Source: Micromonospora wenchangensis (GTDB taxonomy: Bacteria; Actinomycetota; Actinomycetes; Mycobacteriales; Micromonosporaceae). Taken from it: DNA of 38,886 nucleotides. This document shows, one piece after another, positions 1 to 8,470 of the stretch. The position numbers and the translations under genes are program-made. The stretch is from the NCBI RefSeq assembly GCF_002210435.1, contig NZ_MZMV01000064.1, positions 1-38,886 on the forward strand. The letters are read 5' to 3'. The notes beneath the pieces are model-generated. The model was not told the origin of the DNA. It worked only from the letters and a program-made list of their open reading frames with translations, and did no database searches. Numbering within the stretch: the stretch's first letter is position 1; every line of letters begins with the position of its first letter.

Positions 1-933
1 CCGACCACCCCACCCCCGACCACCCCGCCGGCCGGCGGGAACCTGGCCCTGGGCCGGCCGGCCACCGCCACCAGCGTCAACCAGTCCTACGCGGCCGGCA
101 ACGCGGTCGACGGCAACGCGGGCAGCTACTGGGAGAGCGCCAACAACGCGTTCCCGCAGTCGCTGACCGTCGACCTCGGGGCGGCGCGCACCGTCGACCG
201 GGTGGTGCTCAAGCTCCCCGCCGGCTGGGAGCGCCGCACGCAGACGCTGTCCGTGCTCGGCTCCACCGACGGCTCCTCCTACGGCACGCTCGCCGCGTCG
301 GCGGGCCGCGTGTTCGACCCGGCGGCCGGCAACAGCGTCTCGATCGCGCTGCCGTCCGGCACCCGCCGGTACGTCCGGGTCACCGTCACCGGCAACACCG
401 GCTGGCCGGCCGCCCAACTCGCCGAACTGGAGGTGTACGGCGGCGGCGTCACCACCCCGCCGCCCACCACGACGCCACCCGCCACCACGCCGCCCCCGAC
501 CACCGCTCCGCCGACCGGCAACCTGGCCGCCGGCCGGCCGGTCGCGGAGACCAGCCATGCCGACGTCTACGGTGCCGGCAACACCGTCGACGGCAACCCG
601 AACACCTACTGGGAGAGCGCCAACAACGCCTTCCCCCAGTCGGTGACCGTCGACCTGGGCAGCGCCCGACCGGTCGCCCGGGTGGTGCTCAAGCTGCCGC
701 CGTCGACGGCCTGGCAGACCCGTACCCAGACGGTGACGGTGCTCGGCTCCACCGACGGCTCGTCGTTCACCACCCTCAGGGCGGCGGCCGGCTACCCGTT
801 CGACCCGTCGTCCGGCAACAGCGTGTCGATCGCGCTGCCCGCCGGTGACCGCCGCTTCGTGCGGCTGACGTTCACCGGCAACACCGGCTGGCCGGCCGGC
901 CAGCTCTCCGAGTTCGAGGTCTACGCCTCCTGA
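1..933 (+). CDS. Secreted protein, C-terminal part: two discoidin (F5/8 type C, CBM32-like) domains, 5' partial
   Basis: The frame is open from base 1, so the gene begins upstream; 310 residues are visible before TGA at 931-933. It starts inside a Pro/Thr linker. Discoidin domain 1 follows (about residues 13-146), then a second Pro/Thr linker (about 148-176) and discoidin domain 2 (about 177-310). Both domains share NLA.GRP..., a VDGN..(S/T)YWES core, the VDLG strand and a terminal E(F/V)EVY strand, as in galactose-binding-like modules that dock secreted glycosidases to polysaccharide. They closely resemble the discoidin domains of the GH87-type protein that starts 98 bases downstream, which suggests duplicated modules and a shared target. 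The missing N-terminal part probably holds signal peptide and catalytic domain, but its family cannot be told from here. Confidence 0.88.
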   Translation, partial: PTTPPPTTPPAGGNLALGRPATATSVNQSYAAGNAVDGNAGSYWESANNAFPQSLTVDLGAARTVDRVVLKLPAGWERRTQTLSVLGSTDGSSYGTLAASAGRVFDPAAGNSVSIALPSGTRRYVRVTVTGNTGWPAAQLAELEVYGGGVTTPPPTTTPPATTPPPTTAPPTGNLAAGRPVAETSHADVYGAGNTVDGNPNTYWESANNAFPQSVTVDLGSARPVARVVLKLPPSTAWQTRTQTVTVLGSTDGSSFTTLRAAAGYPFDPSSGNSVSIALPAGDRRFVRLTFTGNTGWPAGQLSEFEVYAS

Positions 934-939
934 CCCGGC

Positions 940-969
940 GCGGCGGGGACCCGCCCGGGTCCCCGCCGC
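940..969 (+). terminator. Hairpin terminator after the discoidin gene
   Basis: A 13-bp perfect stem (940-952 with 957-969) and a 4-base loop begin 7 bases after the stop codon. There is no U-tract, which is common for actinomycete terminators. It separates this gene from the GH87-type gene. Confidence 0.7.
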
Positions 970-1031
970 ACCACACCCCCCACCCCCGTCAACGCCTCTC
1001 CACCTCCCCCGGAAGAAGGTGTCCGTCCACC

Positions 1032-4000
1032 ATGTCCAGACTCCGTACCAGAATCGTCGCGGTGCTCGCCGCGGTCGGCCTGGCCGTCACCGCGGCGCCC
1101 GCCCCACCCGCCCTGGCCGCCGGCGGCCCGAACCTCGCCGCCGGCCGCACCGCCACCGCCAGCAGCGTCAACGGGCCCTACGTCGCCGCCAACCTCACCG
1201 ACGGCAACCAGGGCAGCTACTGGGAGAGCAGCGGCGCGCTGCCCCAGTGGGCCCAGGTCGACCTCGGCACCAGCCGCGCCGTCGACCAGGTCGTGCTCAA
1301 GCTCCCCGCCGCCTGGGAGGCCCGCACCCAGACGCTGTCCGTGCAGGCCAGCGCCGACGGCAGCGGCTTCACCACTGTCGTCACGTCCGCCGCCCGCTCG
1401 TTCGGCCCGGCCGCCGGCAACACGGTGACGCTCGGCTTCAGCGCCACCAACGCCCGCTACCTGCGCGTCGTCGTCACCGCGAACACCGGCTGGGCCGCCG
1501 CCCAACTCGCCGAGCTGGAGGTCTACGGCACCGCCAACTCCTCGACCAACCTGGCACTCGGCAAGACGATGACCGAGAGCGGCCACTCCGACGTGTACGC
1601 CGCCGGCAACGCCAACGACGGCAACGCGGGCACCTACTGGGAGAGCCCGAACAACGCGTTCCCGCAGTGGATCCAGGCCGACCTGGGTGCCACCACCAGC
1701 GTCAACCGGCTGGTGCTGCGGCTGCCCACCGGCTGGGGCGCGCGCACCCAGACGCTGACCGTGCAGGGCAGCACCACCGGCTCCACGTTCGGCACGCTCG
1801 TCGCGTCCGCGTCGTACGCGTTCGACCCGGCCGGCGGCAACACGGTCACCGTCACCGTGCCCACCGCGTCCACCCGCTACCTGCGGCTGCTGTTCACCGC
1901 GAACAACGCCTGGCCCGCCGGACAGCTCGCCGAGCTGGAGATCTACGGCGCGGCGACCGGAGACACCCAGGCGCCCAGCGCGCCCGGCAACCTGGCGTTC
2001 ACCGAGCCGGCCACCGACCAGGTCCGGCTGACCTGGACCGCGTCCACCGACAACGTCGGCGTCACCGGCTACGACATCTACGCGGGCGGCGTGCTGCGCA
2101 CCAGCGTCGGCGGCACCACGCTCACCTACACCGACACCCAGCCCGCCGGCAGCACCGTGTCGTACTACGTGCGGGCCCGCGACGCCGCCGGCAACGTGTC
2201 CGCCAACAGCAACACGGTCACCCGCACCGGCAACACCGGCGACACCACCGCGCCGACCGCGCCCGGCAACCTCGCCTACACCCAGCCGGCGAGCGGCCAG
2301 ATCCGGTTGACCTGGACCGCGTCCACCGACAACGTCGGCGTCACCGGCTACGAGGTGTGGGCCAACGGCACGCTGCGCACCACCGTCGGCGGCTCCACGC
2401 TGACCTACACCGACGGCCAGCCGGACAGCGCCACCGTCTCCTACCAGGTGCGCGCCCGCGACGCCGCCGGCAACGTGTCCGCCAACAGCAACACGGTCAC
2501 CCGCACCGGCAGCACCACCGGCGGCACCAACCTGGCCGTCGGCAAGCCGGCCACCGCGTCGTCGGTGGTGCACGTGTTCAACGCCGCCAACGCGGTCGAC
2601 AACGACGTCACCACCTACTGGGAGGGCGCGCCGGGCGCGTACCCGGGCACGCTGACCGTCGCGCTGGGCGCGAACGCCAGCATCAGCGCGGTCGTGGTGA
2701 AGCTCAACCCGGACCCGGCGTGGGGTGCGCGCACCCAGACGTTCCAGGTGCTCGGGCGGGAGCAGTCCGCCTCCGGGTTCACCAGCCTGGTCGGCTCCGC
2801 GACGTACTCGTTCAACCCGAACACCGGCAACACCGTGACCGTCCCCGTCTCGGCGACCGCCGCGGACGTCCGGTTGCAGTTCACCGCGAACTCCGGCTCG
2901 TCCAACGGGCAGGTCGCGGAACTCCAGGTCATCGGCGTGCCGGCGGCCAACCCGGACCTCACCGTCACCGCCCTGACCGCCTCGCCCACCGCGCCTGTCG
3001 AGACCGACGCGATCACCCTGGCCGCCACCGTGCGCAACGCCGGCACCGCCGCGTCCGCCGCCACCACCGTCACCCTCTACCTGGGTACGACGAAGGTCGG
3101 CACCGCCGCCGTCGGCGCGCTCGCGGCCGGCGCGTCCACCACCGTCTCGGCGAGCATCGGCGTTCGCGACGCCGGCAGCTACCAGCTCACCGCCAAGGTC
3201 GACGAGGCGAACACGGTGATCGAGCAGAACGAGGCGAACAACTCCTACACCAACCCGACCGCGTTGACGGTCAGTCCGGTGGCCAGCTCCGACCTGGTGG
3301 CCTCGGCCGTGACCTGGTCGCCGGGCACGCCGGCCGCCGGCGGCACGGTCAGCTTCGCGGTGACGCTGCGCAACCAGGGCACGATCGCGTCGGCGAGCGG
3401 CACGCACGGCATCACGCTCACCGTGCTCACCGACGCAGGCTCCGTGGTCCGCACGCTGACCGGCGCGTACTCCGGCACGATCGCCGCCGGGGCCACCGCT
3501 GGCCCGGTGTCGCTCGGCACCTGGACCGCCGCCAACGGCCGCCACACCGTGCGGGTGGTGCTCGCCGACGACGCCAACGAGTTGCCGGTGAAGCGGCAGA
3601 ACAACTCCAGCGACCGGCCGCTGTTCGTCGGCCGGGGCGCGAACCTGGGCTACGACGCGTACGAGGCCGAGGACGGCTCGGTCGGCGGCGGCGCGCAGGT
3701 GATCGGCCCGAACCGCACCATCGGCGACCTGGCCGGCGAGGCGTCCGGCCGGCGGGCGGTCACCCTCAACACCACCGGCGCGTACGTCGAGTGGACCACC
3801 AGGTCGGCCGCGAACGCCCTGGTCACCCGCTTCTCCATCCCGGACGCGCCGGGCGGCGGCGGGATCGACGCGACGCTCAACGTCTACGTCAACGGGGTGC
3901 TGCACAAGCCGATCAGCCTCACCTCGAAGCACATCTGGCTCTACGGCGCGGAGGCCGCCCCCAGCGACTCGCCAGGCGCGGGCGCGCCCCGGCACCTCTA

Positions 4001-5318
4001 CGACGAGGCGAACGTGCTGCTCGACTCCACCGTCGCGGCGGGCAGCCGGATCCGGCTCCAGAAGGACCCGGCGAACGCCACCACGTACGCGATCGACTTC
4101 GTCAACACCGAGCTGGTGTCGCCGCGCGCCAACCCGGACCCGACCCGGTACAAGGTGCCCACCGGCTTCAGCCACGCCGACGTGCAGAACGCGCTGGACG
4201 CGGTGCGGATGGACACCACCGGCACCCTGGTCGGCGTCTACCTGCCCGCCGGCACCTACGAGACCGCGCAGAAGCTCCAGGTGTACGGCAAGGCGGTGAA
4301 GGTCGTCGGCGCGGGCATGTGGTACACCCGCTTCCAGACGCCGACGAACCAGCAGAACACCGACGCCGGGTTCCGGGTCGAGTCCTCGGCCAGCGGGTCG
4401 ACCTTCGCCCACCTGGCGTTCTTCGGCAACTACACCAACCGGATCGACGGACCCGGCAAGGTGTGGGGCGAGCTGAAGGACGTCGACGACCTGACGTTGG
4501 ACAGCGTCTGGGTGGAGCACACCGTCTGCGCGTACTGGGGGGTGAGCGTGGACGGGCTGACCATCCGGGACAGCCGGTTCCGCAACACCTTCGCCGACGG
4601 GGTGAACATGACCAACGGCAGCACCGACGCGCTGGTCACCAACACGGAGGGCCGCTCCAACGGCGACGACGCGTTCGCGTTGTTCTCCGCCACCGACTCC
4701 GGCGGCTCCGGCGGCAACCACGGCAACGTGTTCGAGAACCTGACCGCCACGCTGACCTGGCGGGCCGCCGGCATCGCCGTGTACGGCGGCTACGACAACA
4801 CCTTCCGCAACCTCTACCTCGCCGACCAGTTGACGTACTCGGGCATCACCATCAGCTCGCTGGACTTCGGCTACCCGTTCGTCGGGTTCGGGGCGAGCCC
4901 ACCCACCCGGTTCGAGAACGTCTCCCTGATCCGCTCCGGCGGGCACTTCTGGGGCGGTCAGACGTTCCCGGCGATGTGGTTGTTCTCCGCGTCCAAGGAG
5001 TTCCGGGGCATCCGGGTCAGCGCCGTGGACATCGTCGACCCGACGTACTCGGGGATCATGTTCCAGACCAAGTACACGGGCGGCCAGCCGGAGAACCCGA
5101 TCACCGACACGGTGCTCACCGACGTGTCGATCTCCGGGGCCCGGCGCAGTGGTGACGCGTTCGACGCGAAGTCCGGCTTCGGCATCTGGGTCAACGAGAT
5201 GCCCGAGGCGGGGCAGGGCCCGGCGGTCGGCTCGGCGACGTTCACCAACCTGCGACTGAGTGACAACCACCAGGACGTCCGCAACACGACGAGCACCTTC
5301 ACCATCGTCCGAAACTGA
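1032..5318 (+). CDS. Secreted modular GH87-type alpha-1,3-glucanase / mycodextranase
   Basis: 1428 residues. The signal peptide (1-30) has RLRTR, a hydrophobic core and an ALAA cleavage site. Domains in order: discoidin 1 (about 33-167), discoidin 2 (173-309), two fibronectin III (312-400, 404-495), discoidin 3 (500-638), two CARDB-type Ig domains (640-745, 750-865), a CBM6/35-like beta-sandwich starting at YEAEDGS (about 875-1030) and a right-handed beta-helix to the end. In the helix, DGVN (D1189) and GDD (D1212, D1213) have the same 23/24 spacing as the three catalytic Asp I recall for Paenibacillus GH87 alpha-1,3-glucanase (D1045, D1068, D1069). That enzyme's catalytic unit is likewise a sandwich plus helix. 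Likely target: fungal-wall or bacterial alpha-1,3-glucan, or nigeran. ATG 1032 was chosen for the signal peptide and the GGAAGAAGG upstream. Family confidence is high; exact substrate is open. Confidence 0.88.
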   Translation: MSRLRTRIVAVLAAVGLAVTAAPAPPALAAGGPNLAAGRTATASSVNGPYVAANLTDGNQGSYWESSGALPQWAQVDLGTSRAVDQVVLKLPAAWEARTQTLSVQASADGSGFTTVVTSAARSFGPAAGNTVTLGFSATNARYLRVVVTANTGWAAAQLAELEVYGTANSSTNLALGKTMTESGHSDVYAAGNANDGNAGTYWESPNNAFPQWIQADLGATTSVNRLVLRLPTGWGARTQTLTVQGSTTGSTFGTLVASASYAFDPAGGNTVTVTVPTASTRYLRLLFTANNAWPAGQLAELEIYGAATGDTQAPSAPGNLAFTEPATDQVRLTWTASTDNVGVTGYDIYAGGVLRTSVGGTTLTYTDTQPAGSTVSYYVRARDAAGNVSANSNTVTRTGNTGDTTAPTAPGNLAYTQPASGQIRLTWTASTDNVGVTGYEVWANGTLRTTVGGSTLTYTDGQPDSATVSYQVRARDAAGNVSANSNTVTRTGSTTGGTNLAVGKPATASSVVHVFNAANAVDNDVTTYWEGAPGAYPGTLTVALGANASISAVVVKLNPDPAWGARTQTFQVLGREQSASGFTSLVGSATYSFNPNTGNTVTVPVSATAADVRLQFTANSGSSNGQVAELQVIGVPAANPDLTVTALTASPTAPVETDAITLAATVRNAGTAASAATTVTLYLGTTKVGTAAVGALAAGASTTVSASIGVRDAGSYQLTAKVDEANTVIEQNEANNSYTNPTALTVSPVASSDLVASAVTWSPGTPAAGGTVSFAVTLRNQGTIASASGTHGITLTVLTDAGSVVRTLTGAYSGTIAAGATAGPVSLGTWTAANGRHTVRVVLADDANELPVKRQNNSSDRPLFVGRGANLGYDAYEAEDGSVGGGAQVIGPNRTIGDLAGEASGRRAVTLNTTGAYVEWTTRSAANALVTRFSIPDAPGGGGIDATLNVYVNGVLHKPISLTSKHIWLYGAEAAPSDSPGAGAPRHLYDEANVLLDSTVAAGSRIRLQKDPANATTYAIDFVNTELVSPRANPDPTRYKVPTGFSHADVQNALDAVRMDTTGTLVGVYLPAGTYETAQKLQVYGKAVKVVGAGMWYTRFQTPTNQQNTDAGFRVESSASGSTFAHLAFFGNYTNRIDGPGKVWGELKDVDDLTLDSVWVEHTVCAYWGVSVDGLTIRDSRFRNTFADGVNMTNGSTDALVTNTEGRSNGDDAFALFSATDSGGSGGNHGNVFENLTATLTWRAAGIAVYGGYDNTFRNLYLADQLTYSGITISSLDFGYPFVGFGASPPTRFENVSLIRSGGHFWGGQTFPAMWLFSASKEFRGIRVSAVDIVDPTYSGIMFQTKYTGGQPENPITDTVLTDVSISGARRSGDAFDAKSGFGIWVNEMPEAGQGPAVGSATFTNLRLSDNHQDVRNTTSTFTIVRN
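2029..2510 (+). repeat. Recent in-frame duplication of the fibronectin III module (279-bp period)
   Basis: Bases 2029-2074 recur exactly at 2308-2353, and 2175-2231 recur exactly at 2454-2510. Both pairs have a period of 279 bp (93 codons). The two FN3 domains of the GH87-type protein are therefore a young tandem duplication; the sequence between the blocks has drifted. Confidence 0.85.
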
Positions 5319-5330
5319 TCCACCGATCAG

Positions 5331-5403
5331 CCGACGCCGCGGCGTCGGGTCGACCGGGCCGGGCGGCCTGCGCGGAGGCCACCCGGCCCGGGTGGCCTCC
5401 GCG
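5331..5403. terminator. Bidirectional terminator between convergent genes
   Basis: Two palindromes lie between the GH87-type stop (5318) and the stop of the leftward PP2C-like gene (5414). One is an 18-bp perfect palindrome at 5331-5348. The other is a 16-bp perfect stem, 5371-5386 with 5388-5403. Being symmetric, they can terminate transcription from both sides. Confidence 0.75.
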
Positions 5404-5413
5404 CCGCCGCGAC

Positions 5414-6249
5414 TCAGTCGTCGGCGGCCGGTCCCGTCCCGCGCCACCCGACCACCGTCGCGTCGTCGGTGGCGACCCCGTGCCGGGCCTCGGCCTCCCG
5501 GACCCGCCTGATGATCCCGCCCGGCCCCTCGGCGTCGAGCAGACGCAGCAGGCCCGCCCAGTCGGTGAGCCCGAAGGTGTCCACGAGCCGGCTCGCCCCG
5601 TTGCTCAGCAACGCCGCCACCGTCACCCCGACCGCCGGACAGTCGCCGGTGACCGCCTCGTCGACCACCCCCGGGTCGTCCTTGGCCACCCAGAAACCGC
5701 CCGGGGCGTTGCGGTGCCCCCGCAACTCGGCCAGCAACCGCCGGTGCTCCCCGCTGCCCTCGGCCACGCCCACCAACCGCCGCTCGAAGGAGCGGGCGAT
5801 CACCGGCTCGCGGGGGTCGTGGGCGACGAGCGGCCCGCCGGCCACCCGGCCGACGACCGCCACCGCGTCCCCGAGGACCAGGTGCTCGACCAGCCCACCG
5901 GCGCACCGCAGCACCGCCACGGCCGCGTACGGGCTGCTCGGGTGGGTGACGTCGCAGGTGCCCCGGTGCGCGTCGGTGACCTGCCCGATGCCCTCGGCCA
6001 GCACCGCCCGCAGGCTCCCGCCCGTCGACAGCCCGCCCAGCAGCGCGCCGCCGAGCCGCCGGGCGTACCAGGCCACGCCGTGCCGGCAGACCTCGCCGGC
6101 CCCGGGGACGCCGCCCGCGCCGTCGACCAGCACCAGGCCGGCACCGCCCCGGCGAAATCCTCGTTGGCCCGCCCGGGGTGCCCCGCGTCGGTCGCCAGCA
6201 CCACCCGCACCCGCCGATCATCACACGGCCGGGGCCGGCCGGGTTTCAC
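5414..6249 (-). CDS. PP2C-family protein phosphatase-like protein, apparent -1 frameshift near 6140
   Basis: The N-terminal piece reads VRVVLATDAGHPGRANEDF (from GTG 6210, or GTG 6249 which overlaps the upstream dehydrogenase stop as GTGA). The rest, LVLVDGAGG to TDDATVVGWRG, continues in another frame to 5414. Joining them gives a normal PP2C order: NED, VDGAGG, LLSNG, DDAT. One base appears to be missing around 6138-6145 (CCGGCC in either direction): one extra G would restore one frame of about 265 residues. This could be a sequencing error, a real disruption, or programmed shifting. The usual metal-binding SDG motif is SNG here, so activity is doubtful even if the frame is restored. It is the last gene of the unit led by the mutarotase; its link to sugar catabolism is unclear. 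Confidence 0.65.
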
Positions 6250-7271
6250 CCGGTGACGCCGCAGTCGACGAGGATCTTCACCTCGCCACCGGCGGCGAGC
6301 GCCCGGAACGCCTCGGCCACCTCGGGCAACGGCACGACCCGGGTGATCAGCCGCCCGGCGGGCACCAGCCCGGCGTGCACCAACCGGACGGCCTCGGTGT
6401 AGTCCTCCCGCTCGTACACCCGCACCCCGATCAGCTCCAGTTCGCGCCAGAAGACGCGGTGCAGGTCAACCTCCCGGGGGGTGGGGTGGATCGCCACGAC
6501 GACCAGCCGACCGCGTGCGGCGAGCAGGTCGGTCGCGGTGCGGACCCCGGCGGCGGACCCGGACACCTCGAAGGCCACGGCCGCCCCGGCCCCGCCGGTC
6601 GTCTCGTGCACGTGCCGGGCGACGTCGACCGTCGCCGGGTCGACGGTACGCAGCCCGAGTTCGGTGGCGAGGGCCCGGCGGCGCGGGTCGAGTTCCAGCA
6701 CCGTCACCTCGGCCCCGGTGACCTGCGCGACCGTCCCGATGAGCAGGCCGACCGGCCCGGCGCCGACGACCACCGCGTGTTCCCCGGCGGTCAGCCGGGA
6801 CCGACGTACGTCGTGCACGGCGACGGCGGTCGGCTCGATCAGCGCGGCGTGGGTCAGCGGCAGGTCTGCCGGCAGCGGCACCACGATCCGCGCGGGCACC
6901 GTCCAGGAGCGCTGCATCGCGCCGGGGGAGTCGATGCCGACGAAGGTGAGCCGGTGGCAGATGTGGCTGTTGCCGGCCCGGCAGGCGGGGCAGTCGCCGC
7001 ACCAGTCCAGCGGCATCACGGTCACCGGGTCGCCCACCCGGTGCCCCCGCACCCCGGGGCCGACCTCGGCGATGCGTCCGGACATCTCGTGGCCGATCAC
7101 CGCCGGCACCCGGACCCGCTGGTCCATCGCGCCGTGCGCCACGTGCAGGTCGGTGCCGCAGATCCCGGTGTACGCGACGTCGATGCGCACCTGACCGGGG
7201 CCGGGCGGCACGACGGCGGTCCGCTCGACGACGAAGGTGTGGTCCCCGACGTAGTGCGCGCTGTGGTTCAC
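6246..7271 (-). CDS. Zinc-dependent medium-chain alcohol/polyol dehydrogenase (sugar or sugar-acid dehydrogenase)
   Basis: 341 residues from GTG 7271, which overlaps the mutarotase stop as GTGA. Catalytic-zinc residues appear as C38 (GICGTD), H61-E62 (GHE) and E146. The structural-zinc cysteines are C91, C94, C97 and C105. The NAD-binding motif VVGAGPVG is at about 167-175. Length and motifs fit the sorbitol/threonine dehydrogenase class. Coupled to the mutarotase and near fuconolactonase and fuconate dehydratase, it may oxidise L-fucose to the lactone, or act later on 2-keto-3-deoxy-L-fuconate; sequence alone does not decide. An in-frame upstream extension to 7376 was rejected because it overlaps the mutarotase coding sequence. 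Confidence 0.85.
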   Translation of the reverse strand: MNHSAHYVGDHTFVVERTAVVPPGPGQVRIDVAYTGICGTDLHVAHGAMDQRVRVPAVIGHEMSGRIAEVGPGVRGHRVGDPVTVMPLDWCGDCPACRAGNSHICHRLTFVGIDSPGAMQRSWTVPARIVVPLPADLPLTHAALIEPTAVAVHDVRRSRLTAGEHAVVVGAGPVGLLIGTVAQVTGAEVTVLELDPRRRALATELGLRTVDPATVDVARHVHETTGGAGAAVAFEVSGSAAGVRTATDLLAARGRLVVVAIHPTPREVDLHRVFWRELELIGVRVYEREDYTEAVRLVHAGLVPAGRLITRVVPLPEVAEAFRALAAGGEVKILVDCGVTG

Positions 7272-7603
7272 GACTCCTCCTCGGACAGGTGCCAGACCTC
7301 CCGCATCGGTGCCCACCAGTGCCCCGAGCCGGGTTCGGCGACCGACTCCTGGCACGGGTCGGTCAGCGTCCACCACTGCCGCGTCCGGGGGTCGTCGGCG
7401 ATGCGCCGCTGGTCGGCGTCGTGGTCCTCGCCGACGTACTCGTAGTAGCCGAAGAGCAGGTCGCCGTGCAGGAAGATGCTGTAGTTGCGGATGTTCGCCG
7501 CCCGCAGCGTCCGTTCGACGTCGGGCCAGACGGCGGCGTGCAGGCGCAGATAGGTCTCGCGGTGCTCCGGTCGCAGCCGGATCAACCAGCCGTAGCGCTG
7601 CAC
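7268..7603 (-). CDS. L-fucose/L-rhamnose mutarotase (RhaM/COG3254 family)
   Basis: 111 residues, close to the 104 of E. coli RhaM. Family features include the YLRLHAAVWPDV segment (compare YQRRHNPIWPEL in RhaM), NYSIF, FGYYEY and RQWWTLTDP near the C-terminus. It interconverts the alpha and beta anomers of the 6-deoxy sugar so that a stereospecific dehydrogenase can use it. GTG 7603 was chosen because AAAGGGG lies about 7 bases upstream and the protein then begins at the family N-terminus; the frame extends upstream without homology. First gene of a leftward unit and translationally coupled to the dehydrogenase. RhaM-type proteins sit in known oxidative L-fucose clusters, which fits the neighbours better than rhamnose does. 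Confidence 0.87.
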   Translation of the reverse strand: MQRYGWLIRLRPEHRETYLRLHAAVWPDVERTLRAANIRNYSIFLHGDLLFGYYEYVGEDHDADQRRIADDPRTRQWWTLTDPCQESVAEPGSGHWWAPMREVWHLSEEES

Positions 7604-7668
7604 GTCACGCCCCTTTCGGTGCGGGTGGTGGCCGCCGGTCCACGGCGGGACGACCGCCGTCGGCGAAA

Positions 7669-7688
7669 ACATCGGATGTCTCTATATT
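7669..7688. promoter_or_regulatory. Candidate FadR-type operator and -10 in the divergent mutarotase/regulator promoter region
   Basis: ACATCGGATGT (7669-7679) is an 11-bp palindrome around a central G. It is followed by TATATT (7683-7688), a near-consensus rightward -10; read leftward, TATAGA (7686-7681) could serve the mutarotase. No clear -35 is seen for either. The same motif lies at the binding-protein promoter (14554-14564), so this is probably the site of the adjacent GntR/FadR regulator. Confidence 0.55.
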
Positions 7689-7763
7689 GGTGGGGGTCGC
7701 CGTCGGCCGCCTCAGCCGCAGCGGTCGGGACGACGCGCGACCGGCCGGCCGGAGGGGGACGTG

Positions 7764-8459
7764 ATGGCACTGACCGACGACGCGATCGCCAAGATCCGAA
7801 GCATGGTCCAGAGTGGTGAGCTGCCGCCGGGTGCCCGGCTGCCCCCCGAACCGCAGCTCGCCGAGCAGATGGGCCTGTCGCGCAGCGGGGTCCGGGAGGC
7901 GGTCAAGGTCCTCGAGTCGGCCCGGGTGCTCGACGTACGCCGGGGCGACGGGACGTACGTCACCAGCCTCGCCCCCCGGCTGCTGCTGGAGGGGCTGGGG
8001 GTCGCGGTGGAGCTGCTGCGCGACGACACGCTGCTGGAGGTCATGGAGGTGCGGCGGCTGCTGGAACCGATGGCCACCGGGCTGGCGGCGCTGCGGATGA
8101 CCGAGGCCCAGCTCGACGACCTCGGCGGCATCCTGGAGGAGATGCGGGCGGCGGCCGACGACGCCGAGAAGCTGATCCGGTTCGACACGGCGTTCCACCA
8201 CACCGTCGTCGCCACCACCGGCAACGAGACCCTCACCTCGCTGCTGGACGGGTTGTCCAGCCGTACCCTGCGGGCCCGGGTGTGGCGCGGGCTGATCGAG
8301 GGCAACGCGGCGCACACCACCATCGACGAACACCACGCGATCTACCGCGCGTTGCGCTCGCGTGACCAACTGCTCGCCCAGGCGAGCGCGTTGATGCACG
8401 TCAACACCTCCGAGGCGTGGCTGCGCACGGTGCTGGCCGCCACGGCGGGGACCGCCTGA
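7764..8459 (+). CDS. FadR-subfamily GntR transcriptional regulator of the sugar-acid cluster
   Basis: 231 residues. An N-terminal winged HTH (about 1-70: LPPEPQLAEQMGLSRSGVREAVKVLES...GDGTYV) is followed by a helical FCD ligand domain with likely metal/ligand residues in DTAFHH, EHHAIY and MHVNTS. FCD regulators commonly sense sugar acids and related carboxylates, so an intermediate such as L-fuconate or 2-keto-3-deoxy-L-fuconate is a natural effector (inference). ATG 7764 or GTG 7761 both fit the GGAGGGGG just upstream. It is divergent from the mutarotase unit and its stop is 11 bases from that of the convergent lactonase. Two copies of one palindrome in the flanking promoters suggest it controls both halves of the cluster. 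Confidence 0.9.
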   Translation: MALTDDAIAKIRSMVQSGELPPGARLPPEPQLAEQMGLSRSGVREAVKVLESARVLDVRRGDGTYVTSLAPRLLLEGLGVAVELLRDDTLLEVMEVRRLLEPMATGLAALRMTEAQLDDLGGILEEMRAAADDAEKLIRFDTAFHHTVVATTGNETLTSLLDGLSSRTLRARVWRGLIEGNAAHTTIDEHHAIYRALRSRDQLLAQASALMHVNTSEAWLRTVLAATAGTA

Positions 8460-8470
8460 CCCGCCCGGCG

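Noticed and set aside
921..6224. A 1767-codon leftward open frame covering the whole GH87-type gene
   Set aside because: It is an antisense shadow: composition is Arg/Gly/Val-rich without any domain, whereas the rightward frame has a signal peptide and ten recognisable domains. High third-position GC produces such frames.
6246..7376. Longer 376-residue start for the zinc dehydrogenase
   Set aside because: The extra 35 residues overlap the mutarotase coding region and match no dehydrogenase N-terminus; GTG 7271 gives a classic 4-base overlap.
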